64,000 nt of DNA from Pseudomonas bubulae (GTDB lineage: Bacteria; Pseudomonadota; Gammaproteobacteria; Pseudomonadales; Pseudomonadaceae), in assembly GCF_037023725.1 (NCBI RefSeq), contig NZ_CP146077.1:1463001-1527000 (forward strand). The letters are read 5' to 3'. Shown here piece after piece: positions 1 to 6,906 of the stretch (its first letter is position 1; every line of letters begins with the position of its first letter). The notes under the pieces are model-generated. The model was not told where the DNA came from. It did no database searches and saw only the letters and a list, made by a program, of their open reading frames with translations. The position numbers were made by a program, and so were the translations under genes.

Positions 1-828
1 CGCAATACCGACCCGGCTGGCCAGGTCAGGGGTGTGGTCAAATAGCAACCAGCCCAATATCCCCGAGAATACGATCTGGCAGTAACTGAATGGCGCCAGC
101 AATGCCGGTGCAGCAACGCGAAACGATTGGGTCAGCAGCAAGTGCGCAGTCATGCCCAGGCTGCCCAAAGCCAGCATTTGCAGGCCATGGGTCAGGGTTG
201 GCGTTTGCCAGAAAAAAGGCACCAGCGCACTCATCACCAGCACATTGAACAGCCCGGCAAAAAAGTTGCTGGTGGTAGGGCTGTCGTACGCGCTGAGTTT
301 GCGCGTGAGGATTTGATAGCAGCTAAAGCACAACGCCGCCGCCATCGGCAGTAACACCGCTGGGGTAAACAGTTCGCCACCCGGGTGGATGATGATGACC
401 ACGCCGATAAAGCCGCACACCACCGCCAACCATTGCCCCCGCGTGACCGTCTCGCCCAGCAGCGGCCCGGACAAGGCCGCTACCAGCAGCGGTGCCAGAA
501 AGTTGACCGCGGTATTTTCAGCCAGCGGGATAAACAGCAAGCCATAGGTGAAGAACAGGCCCGAGCCCAGCAGGCAGATAGCCCGCAACACCTGAAGCAA
601 AGGCCGTTTGCTGCGCAGTACACGCAACCCCGACTGCGGCAGAAAGATCCCTGCCATCAATACGGTATGCACCAGGTAACGCGCCCACACCACCATCACC
701 ACCGGGTAAAAACCACTGAGGTACTTGGACAGCGCATCATGGCTGGAGAACAGCGCTGTGGCCGTCACAATCAGCAAGATGCCCTTCAAGGGTTGGTTCA
801 CCCCCGAAAGGGGTGTGGGTAATGTCAT
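1..828 (-). CDS. EamA/DMT-family permease, C-terminus cut by window edge
   Basis: I translated the minus strand from the ATG at 826-828; the frame stays open for 276 codons to base 1, so the end of the protein lies outside the window. The product is strongly hydrophobic, with about ten alternating membrane segments and two EamA-like halves (first half about residues 15-140, second from about 150). This is the pattern of drug/metabolite transporter superfamily inner-membrane permeases. It starts 23 bases after the stop of the MFS gene on the same strand, so the two are probably co-transcribed and diverge from the dehydroshikimate dehydratase gene. A role in moving shikimate/quinate-like compounds or their products is inferred from context only; the substrate cannot be read from the sequence. 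Confidence 0.85.
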   Translation of the reverse strand, partial: MTLPTPLSGVNQPLKGILLIVTATALFSSHDALSKYLSGFYPVVMVVWARYLVHTVLMAGIFLPQSGLRVLRSKRPLLQVLRAICLLGSGLFFTYGLLFIPLAENTAVNFLAPLLVAALSGPLLGETVTRGQWLAVVCGFIGVVIIIHPGGELFTPAVLLPMAAALCFSCYQILTRKLSAYDSPTTSNFFAGLFNVLVMSALVPFFWQTPTLTHGLQMLALGSLGMTAHLLLTQSFRVAAPALLAPFSYCQIVFSGILGWLLFDHTPDLASRVGIA

Positions 829-851
829 CGAATACCTCGGTGTTCTATGCG

Positions 852-2180
852 CTAAACCTGCGGGATTTTTCGCGGTGCCATGAAGTACATCCACACTAAC
901 GCAATGAAGTACATCGCTGGAATCATGGTGAACAGCAAGGTGTAATTATTGTTGGTGACCGTCAGCACATAGCCCACGAACTGGGTCATAAACATCCCGC
1001 CGATCGCAGCGCACATGCCGCCAAAGCCGAACACGGTGCCCATCATATGTTTGGGCGTGTAGTCCATCACCATGCTCCACACGTTGGCCGTCCAGGCCTG
1101 GTGCGCACCCAGGGCCAGGGCAATGGCGCCCACTGCGACCCACAGCTGGCTGGAGCCTGCGGCCATCACCACGCCGATGATGCTGATGGCACACAACAGC
1201 ATCGACACCAGGCGCGCCTTGACTGCCGCCATGCCGCGTTTGATCAGAACCGATGACAGGATTCCGCCGCCCACACTGCCAAAGTCGGCAGTGATGTAGA
1301 TGATGATCAGCGGGATGCCCATTTGCGTCACGCTGATACCCAGGTTGTATTGCTGGTTCAGGAACGGCGGCAGCCAGTACAGGTAGAACCAGAACACCGG
1401 TGCCGTCATGGCGTAGGACAAGGCGAATGCCCATGTGCCGCGCATCTTGAGGATGGTGCCGAACGAGACGGTGGTTTGCTCAGGCTCTTTCTCTTGTTGG
1501 ATGTAGTCCAGCTCGGCCTTGGTGACGGTCGGGTGCTCTTCCGGGTTGTAGTACTTCAAACCCCAGAAGATCAGCCAGATACCGCCCAAGGCTGCCATGC
1601 ACAAAAAGGCCGCCTGCCAGCCCCACACATGCAGTACCAGCGGCAACATCATCGGCGTGAACATGGCGCCTACGTTGGTGCCGGCGTTGAAGATGCCGCT
1701 GGCCACGGCGCGCTCGCTGGCCGGGAACCACAGGCGCGTGGTTTTTACGCAGGCCGGGTAATTGGCGGCTTCAGTGATGCCGAGGATAAAGCGGCAGATC
1801 ATAAAGCCCACCGCCGAAGTAGCCAGGCCATGGGCGCCGGTGGCCAGGCTCCACAGCAACACGGCGCAGAAGAACACGCGCTTGACCCCGACACGGTCGA
1901 TCAGTCGGCCTTGCAGCACGAAGCCGATGGCGTAGCCCACCTGAAACCAGAAGTTGATGTTGGCGTAATCCATCGCCGTCCAGCTCATCTCCTTGGCCAG
2001 GATCGGTTGCATTACGCCCAGGGCAGCACGGTCGATAAAGTTGAGGGTGGTGGCGAAAAACACCAGTGCGAGCATGCCCCAACGGGTTTTGCCAGTCGCC
2101 AGGGTGCCGCGAATCTTGTCACCGATTCCTGCGTTTGGAGCATGGGCAGAAGTGGTGCGTGCAGTCGGAGAAGGGACCAT
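852..2180 (-). CDS. MFS transporter, anion:cation symporter (ACS) type
   Basis: 442 residues with about twelve membrane segments. After a short cytoplasmic N-terminus comes the first helix (about residues 34-52, ending NFIDRAALG), which carries the NFIDR-like signature seen in hexuronate/galactonate/phthalate-type ACS transporters. The loop between helices 2 and 3 has the MFS motif GRLIDRVGVKR. ACS carriers bring organic anions in with protons across the inner membrane. The gene diverges from the quiC1-type gene across a 244-base intergenic region and is followed after 23 bases by the EamA permease. Quinate, shikimate or a related hydroaromatic acid is therefore the likeliest substrate, by inference. 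The start is an ATG; no better start is seen upstream. Confidence 0.85.
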   Translation of the reverse strand: MVPSPTARTTSAHAPNAGIGDKIRGTLATGKTRWGMLALVFFATTLNFIDRAALGVMQPILAKEMSWTAMDYANINFWFQVGYAIGFVLQGRLIDRVGVKRVFFCAVLLWSLATGAHGLATSAVGFMICRFILGITEAANYPACVKTTRLWFPASERAVASGIFNAGTNVGAMFTPMMLPLVLHVWGWQAAFLCMAALGGIWLIFWGLKYYNPEEHPTVTKAELDYIQQEKEPEQTTVSFGTILKMRGTWAFALSYAMTAPVFWFYLYWLPPFLNQQYNLGISVTQMGIPLIIIYITADFGSVGGGILSSVLIKRGMAAVKARLVSMLLCAISIIGVVMAAGSSQLWVAVGAIALALGAHQAWTANVWSMVMDYTPKHMMGTVFGFGGMCAAIGGMFMTQFVGYVLTVTNNNYTLLFTMIPAMYFIALVWMYFMAPRKIPQV

Positions 2181-2318
2181 GGATGTTTACCCGTTTCTTG
2201 GAATTTTTATGTGGTGTTGCACAACAAGTGACGCAGGGAGTACGGGCTTGATGGTGGCGAGTGGACAAAAAGTCGTCAATTCAAGATAGGCCATATTGTT
2301 CGATAATCGCACGCAAAA

Positions 2319-2330
2319 CTAACCGGTTGG
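2319..2330. promoter_or_regulatory. Candidate operator in the divergent MFS/quiC1 promoter region
   Basis: CTAACCGGTTGG is a near-perfect 12-base palindrome (the central AACCGGTT is exact). It lies 95 bases before the quiC1-type start and about 140 bases from the MFS start. A TetR-family gene follows the dehydratase, and such regulators often bind palindromes in the promoter of the catabolic genes beside them. That this is its site is inference. A second GC-rich near-palindrome (around 2350-2366) lies closer to the dehydratase start. Confidence 0.35.
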
Positions 2331-2424
2331 TACAGATTGGTTGCTCAATAATAGGGCGCCCCTAATAATCAAGCCATTAAGAAATGCCGTCGCCTGCAGG
2401 CTGCGCCAATCCTGGGAGTTATAA

Positions 2425-4335
2425 ATGAAGCGTTCGATCGCCACGGTTTCCTTGAGCGGCACCCTGCCGGAGAAGCTCGATGCCATTGCGGCGGCAGGTT
2501 TTGACGGGGTCGAAATTTTTGAAAACGACCTGCTGTATTATGACGGCAGCCCCCGAGAGGTGCGTCAGATATGTACCGATCTGGGGTTGGAAATAAGCCT
2601 GTTTCAGCCGTTTCGTGATTTTGAAGGCTGCCGCCGCGACCGTTTGGCCCGCAACCTCGACCGCGCCGAACGCAAGTTTGACCTGATGCAGGAGCTGGGC
2701 ACCGATCTGGTGCTGGTGTGCAGCAATGCCGCAACGGATTCGGTGGGTGACCGGCAGATTCTGCTCGATGACCTGAGCCTGCTCGCCGAGCGCGCCGGGG
2801 CGCGCAATCTGCGTATTGGTTACGAAGCCCTGGCCTGGGGCCGTCACGTAAACACCTGGCAACAGGTCTGGGACCTGGTGCGCGAGGTCGATCACCCCAA
2901 CCTCGGCGTATTGCTCGACAGCTTCCACACCCTGTCCCTCAAGGGTGACCCGAGTGGCATTGCGCAGATTCCCGGTGACAAAATCTTCTTTGTACAGATG
3001 GCAGACGCCCCGATTCTGGCGATGGATGTGCTGGAGTGGAGCCGTCACTTCCGCTGTTTCCCGGGGCAGGGCGAGTTCGATCTGCCAGGCTTCCTGGCAC
3101 CGATCATACAAAGTGGCTACACCGGGCCGCTGTCGCTGGAGATCTTCAACGACGGTTTTCGCGCCGCTCCGCCCCGCGCCAATGCGGCCGATGGCTTGCG
3201 TTCGTTGCTGTATCTGGAAGAGAAAACCCGCGAGCGGCTTGCCCTGCAAAATGCCCCGGTCGCTACCTTGGAGCCATTGTTCGCCCCGCCCGCTGCCAGC
3301 CCGTACGACGGCATCGAGTTTCTCGAATTTGCTGTGGATGAAAGCCAGGGCGCGCAACTGACCCACTGGCTCGAGCGCCTGGGTTTCAGCAAGGCCGGGC
3401 AGCACCGCTCAAAAAATGTGAGCTTGCTGCGCCAGGGTGATATCAACCTGATCCTCAACGCCGAACCCTATTCTTTTGCCCATAACTTTTTTGAGGCCCA
3501 CGGTCCGTCTTTATGTGCCACTGCCATTCGGGTGCAAGACAGTGCCAGCGCACTGGCCCGTGCCGTGGCCTACAAGGGGCAGCCTTATCGCGGGCTGGTC
3601 GGCCCTAACGAACTGGAGCTGGCGGCAGTGCGTGCGCCCGATGGCAGCCTGATTTATCTGGTGGACAAAGACGCTACCGGCAAGCCGTTGTATGAATCTG
3701 ACTTCAACCTCACGTCAGCCCCATCACCCCAGGGCGGCCTTAAACGCATCGATCATATGGCGATGGCATTACCCGCCGACAGCCTCGACAGCTGGGTACT
3801 GTTCTATAAGAGCCTGCTGGATTTCGAAGCCGATGACGAAGTGGTGCTCCCCGACCCCTATGGTCTGGTAAAGAGCCGCGCGCTGCGTAGTCGTTGCAGC
3901 TCGATTCGCTTGCCGCTGAATATCTCCGAGAACAGAAACACCGCCATCTCACATGCTCTGTCGAGTTATCGCGGCTCGGGTGTGCACCATATCGCCTTTG
4001 AGTGTGACGACCTGTTCGCCGAAGTCAGCCGCGCCAAAGCCGCAGGCGTGCCGCTGCTGGATATCCCGCTCAATTATTACGACGACCTGGCTGCACGCTT
4101 CGATTTCGATGACGAATTCCTGAGCAAACTGGCCTATTTCAACGTGCTGTATGACCGCGATGCCCAGGGTGGCGAGCTGTTTCATGTGTACACCGAGGCG
4201 TTTGAAGGGCGGTTTTTCTTCGAGCTGCTGCAACGCAAAAATGGCTATGCCGGGTATGGCGCGGCGAACGTTGCGGTGCGCCTGGCGGCGATGGCCAAGT
4301 CACGCAGTGGTGCGGTGCGTCAGGCAAAGTTGTAG
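2425..4335 (+). CDS. quiC1: 3-dehydroshikimate dehydratase fused to an HPPD-like domain
   Basis: 636 residues. The N-terminal half (about 1-265) is an AP-endonuclease-2/xylose-isomerase-like TIM barrel. It has the metal-binding set known for Pseudomonas QuiC1: E134 (in GYEAL), D165 and H168 (in LLDSFHT), Q191 (in FVQMADAP) and E239 (in LSLEIFND). This enzyme turns 3-dehydroshikimate into protocatechuate in quinate/shikimate breakdown. The C-terminal half has two vicinal-oxygen-chelate domains (about 290-430 and 440-610) like 4-hydroxyphenylpyruvate dioxygenase. H444 (RIDHMA), H521 or H522 (GVHHIAFE) and E600 (FFFELLQRKNGY) keep the two-His-one-Glu iron site. The start at 2425 follows a GGGAG ribosome site. 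Annotation software often names such proteins HPPD; dehydratase is the better name. Confidence 0.93.
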   Translation: MKRSIATVSLSGTLPEKLDAIAAAGFDGVEIFENDLLYYDGSPREVRQICTDLGLEISLFQPFRDFEGCRRDRLARNLDRAERKFDLMQELGTDLVLVCSNAATDSVGDRQILLDDLSLLAERAGARNLRIGYEALAWGRHVNTWQQVWDLVREVDHPNLGVLLDSFHTLSLKGDPSGIAQIPGDKIFFVQMADAPILAMDVLEWSRHFRCFPGQGEFDLPGFLAPIIQSGYTGPLSLEIFNDGFRAAPPRANAADGLRSLLYLEEKTRERLALQNAPVATLEPLFAPPAASPYDGIEFLEFAVDESQGAQLTHWLERLGFSKAGQHRSKNVSLLRQGDINLILNAEPYSFAHNFFEAHGPSLCATAIRVQDSASALARAVAYKGQPYRGLVGPNELELAAVRAPDGSLIYLVDKDATGKPLYESDFNLTSAPSPQGGLKRIDHMAMALPADSLDSWVLFYKSLLDFEADDEVVLPDPYGLVKSRALRSRCSSIRLPLNISENRNTAISHALSSYRGSGVHHIAFECDDLFAEVSRAKAAGVPLLDIPLNYYDDLAARFDFDDEFLSKLAYFNVLYDRDAQGGELFHVYTEAFEGRFFFELLQRKNGYAGYGAANVAVRLAAMAKSRSGAVRQAKL

Positions 4336-4402
4336 GGCGACTTCCTTCATGGGGCGGGGCGCCCCATAATCCCGGGCACTCCAACCTGGCCGTGAGCCTT
4401 AA

Positions 4403-5080
4403 ATGACCAATACTCCAGAAGTCGATACCGGCGCCACGGCACCGCTAGTCGAACCGCGCAAAAGCCGTAAGAACAACCCTGAAAAGACCCGGGAAAATAT
4501 CCTGCAAGAAGCCATTGTAGAGTTCGTCGAACAAGGCCTGGCGGGGGGGCGGGTGGATGCGATTGCCGAGCGCACTAAAACCTCCAAGCGCATGATCTAT
4601 TACTACTTCACCAGCAAGGAGCAACTCTACGTCGAGGTGCTGGAGAAGTTGTACGGCGAAATCCGCAGCATCGAAAGCTGTTTGAATCTGGATCAGCTTG
4701 AGCCGGTTCTGGCGATTCAACGACTGGTGGAATTCACCTTCGACCACCACGACATGAATGCGGATTTTGTGCGTATCGTCAGCATCGAAAATATCCACAA
4801 GGGTGAATACATCAAGCGCTCCGAAGGCATCAAGGCCATGAACGACACGATTGTGCAGGCACTTGAAAAGATCCTGCAGCGTGGTGTGGAACAAAAAGTG
4901 TTCCGCGCCGGGCTCAACCCGCTGGATGTGCATTTGCTGGTCAGCTCGTTCTGTTTTTACCGCGTATCAAATCGCTACACCCTGGGTGAAATTTTCCAGG
5001 TCGACTTCTCTGATCTGCAGGTCAAGCAGCGTCAGCGCGACATGATGTGTGATGCCGTATTGCGCTATTTGCAGGCGTGA
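4403..5080 (+). CDS. TetR/AcrR-family regulator next to the dehydroshikimate dehydratase
   Basis: 225 residues. A TetR helix-turn-helix lies at about residues 30-75; DAIAERTKTSKRMIYYYF is the typical recognition-helix region. The remainder is an all-helical ligand-binding and dimerisation domain. The N-terminal 25 residues are polar and basic. The gene starts 67 bases after the dehydratase stop on the same strand; a short GC-rich hairpin (4349-4367, 7-bp arms, no T run) lies between them. From position it is probably the local regulator of the divergent transporter/dehydratase genes, with 3-dehydroshikimate, shikimate or protocatechuate as possible effectors. That is inference. No strong ribosome site precedes the ATG. 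Confidence 0.85.
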   Translation: MTNTPEVDTGATAPLVEPRKSRKNNPEKTRENILQEAIVEFVEQGLAGGRVDAIAERTKTSKRMIYYYFTSKEQLYVEVLEKLYGEIRSIESCLNLDQLEPVLAIQRLVEFTFDHHDMNADFVRIVSIENIHKGEYIKRSEGIKAMNDTIVQALEKILQRGVEQKVFRAGLNPLDVHLLVSSFCFYRVSNRYTLGEIFQVDFSDLQVKQRQRDMMCDAVLRYLQA

Positions 5081-5118
5081 ACAGGCGGCACACTTTGTAC
5101 TAATGAAACACAATACCA

Positions 5119-5137
5119 ATTGAAAATCATTCTCGAC
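5119..5137. promoter_or_regulatory. Fur-box-like site upstream of hasI
   Basis: ATTGAAAATCATTCTCGAC matches 14 of 19 positions of the Pseudomonas-style iron box AATGAGAATCATTCTCATT. It is 47 bases upstream of the hasI start, where Fur repression of the heme-uptake sigma factor is expected. Confidence 0.6.
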
Positions 5138-5183
5138 AAAAAGTAAGATAGCGGCCCCTTTCCTTCATGCTCAGGGAGTCGGT

Positions 5184-5690
5184 TTGTTGGATACGGATCT
5201 CAAGGGCTTGTTCCTCAAGCATGCCAGTACCCTGCGCGGGTATCTGGCGCGCAAGGTACGAGACCCACAGCTGGCCGCGGACCTGGTGCAGGAAAGTTTT
5301 CTGCGCATGGCCGAGCGTGGCCGCAAAGAGCACATCGACAACTCCCCCGGTTACCTCTATCGCATTGCTGGCAACCTGCTGGTCGATCACATTCGTCAGG
5401 AAACCCGGCGCAAGACCGATACGGTCCCCCATGAAGCACTGGCCGAAATCGAAGACGAAATGGCAGGGCTGGAGGCCCAGGCGATGGCTGAACAACAGCG
5501 CATGGCTTTAAAGCAGGCATTGTCCGAATTGCCCGAACGCACCCAGGAAATCTTCCGTCTCAACCGCATCGAGGGCATGACCCATGCTCAAGTTGCGCGC
5601 CATCTTGAAATTTCTGACAGCTCGGTGCAAAAGCATCTGTCGAAAGCCTTGGCTTACGTCATGCAGCGTCTACAAGAGCCCGAGAAATAA
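5184..5690 (+). CDS. hasI: ECF sigma factor of the heme-uptake locus (FecI/HasI type)
   Basis: 168 residues with sigma-70 region 2 (about 10-80, including LAADLVQESFLRMAER and the DNA-contact segment after it) and region 4 (about 105-160, with a helix-turn-helix in GMTHAQVARHLEISDSSVQKHL). This is the iron-starvation ECF class. I take the TTG at 5184 as start because an AGGGAG ribosome site lies about seven bases upstream and no in-frame ATG fits. The FecR-type anti-sigma follows, then hasR, so heme-loaded HasA at HasR is expected to release this factor to transcribe hasR and downstream genes, as in Serratia and P. aeruginosa. A Fur-box-like site upstream suggests expression in low iron. Confidence 0.93.
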   Translation: MLDTDLKGLFLKHASTLRGYLARKVRDPQLAADLVQESFLRMAERGRKEHIDNSPGYLYRIAGNLLVDHIRQETRRKTDTVPHEALAEIEDEMAGLEAQAMAEQQRMALKQALSELPERTQEIFRLNRIEGMTHAQVARHLEISDSSVQKHLSKALAYVMQRLQEPEK

Positions 5691-5779
5691 CTTTCAAATA
5701 TGTGGATGAACGGCTTACTGGGTTTTAGCCGGCGAGACGTCACTGCTTATATATAACGAGAAATAGAGATTCACACCTG

Positions 5780-6778
5780 ATGAGCCAAGGCCCCGAACAG
5801 CAGAGCATTACTGAAGCGGCCGCCGAGTGGGCGGTGCGTCTGCACGCGGGTGCGTTGAGCGAGGAGGCGCAGGCGCAACTGGAGCAGTGGCTGGCGGCCG
5901 ATAAGCGCCATCCAGAGGCCTTGCGCTTTGCCGAGCAGACCTGGGCAGCGCTGGGGGATTTGGCGCTGGAGCCGCGTCCTGTAGCCCATCGCCAGCGACC
6001 AGCAGAAGCCCGACCCGCGCCGGTGAGCCGACGTCGACGGCCGTTGCGCTGGGCCGGACGTGCTGCAGTGCTGTCGTTGGTAGTCGCAGTTGGCTGGTTT
6101 AGCGGCCCGACGATACTGATACAGATGCAGGCCGACTACCGCACAGGTGCGGGAGAAATCCGCACGGTTCAGCTCGACGACGGCAGCTCGGTACAGCTGG
6201 ATGCCTCCAGTGCCATCAGCATCGACTACGACACTGGCGAGCGGCGTATCAGCCTGCTGGCGGGTTCGGCGGTGTTTGACGTGGCGCCCATGGGCGAAGC
6301 CGAAACCCGGCCTTTTGTGGTGCAAAGTGCGGGCGGGCGTACCCGAGCGCTGGGCACGCAATTTGTGGTGGGCCGCGAGAGCCGCGATCAGGCGTGGGTC
6401 GGCGTGCTGCAACACAGCGTTGCCGTGAGCCTGCAAACGCCGCCGGCCCAAGGCGCAGCGCAGCAAACCCTTGAGGAGGGCCAGAGCGCCCGCTACAGCG
6501 CAGCGCAGGGTGTAGAAAAACTGCCCGGTTTCGACTTGAGCGCAGCCACCAGCTGGCGCCGTGGTGTGCTGGTATTTGACCGCCAGCCATTGGGCCATGT
6601 GATCGAGCAGCTCAACCGCTATCGCCCCGGCCAGATCATCTTGGCCAACCCGGCCCTGGCCAGTCGACAGGTCAGCGGCGTATTCCGCCTCGAAATGCTC
6701 GACAGCGCCCTGCACACCCTTACCCAGGAGTTGCAGGTGCAGCGCGTCGAACTGGCGGGCGTGAGCCTGGTGTATTGA
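5780..6778 (+). CDS. hasS: FecR-family anti-sigma/signal transducer of the heme locus
   Basis: 332 residues. A cytoplasmic FecR N-terminal domain (about 10-55, with the conserved Trp-containing EWAVRLHAG segment) should hold the sigma factor. A single membrane helix (about 94-112) follows a basic stretch. A periplasmic FecR domain (about 125-215) and a C-terminal STN-like segment (about 260-330) should contact the signalling domain of HasR. It lies 89 bases after hasI and 128 bases before hasR. The order sigma, anti-sigma, receptor is the standard cell-surface signalling arrangement. Confidence 0.92.
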   Translation: MSQGPEQQSITEAAAEWAVRLHAGALSEEAQAQLEQWLAADKRHPEALRFAEQTWAALGDLALEPRPVAHRQRPAEARPAPVSRRRRPLRWAGRAAVLSLVVAVGWFSGPTILIQMQADYRTGAGEIRTVQLDDGSSVQLDASSAISIDYDTGERRISLLAGSAVFDVAPMGEAETRPFVVQSAGGRTRALGTQFVVGRESRDQAWVGVLQHSVAVSLQTPPAQGAAQQTLEEGQSARYSAAQGVEKLPGFDLSAATSWRRGVLVFDRQPLGHVIEQLNRYRPGQIILANPALASRQVSGVFRLEMLDSALHTLTQELQVQRVELAGVSLVY

Positions 6779-6859
6779 GCCACCACAAAGCTCTGCAGCG
6801 CTTTTTGAAAATTAATCGCAAAAACCTTTACTGAATTTTCCCCCATCTTACGTCTTGCT

Positions 6860-6878
6860 ATTGAGATTCATTCGCAAA
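6860..6878. promoter_or_regulatory. Fur-box-like site upstream of hasR
   Basis: ATTGAGATTCATTCGCAAA matches 14 of 19 positions of the Pseudomonas iron box and ends 28 bases before the hasR ATG. Just upstream is a CGTC (6851-6854) with GAATTTT about 17 bases before it, which could be the -10/-35 of a FecI-type promoter. That second point is weak. Confidence 0.5.
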
Positions 6879-6906
6879 GCAGCTCGTAAGCCTGGGGAAA
6901 ATAAAA

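Noticed and set aside
4349..4367. Hairpin between quiC1 and the TetR gene as a terminator
   Set aside because: Seven-bp stem with no T run; too weak to call a terminator.
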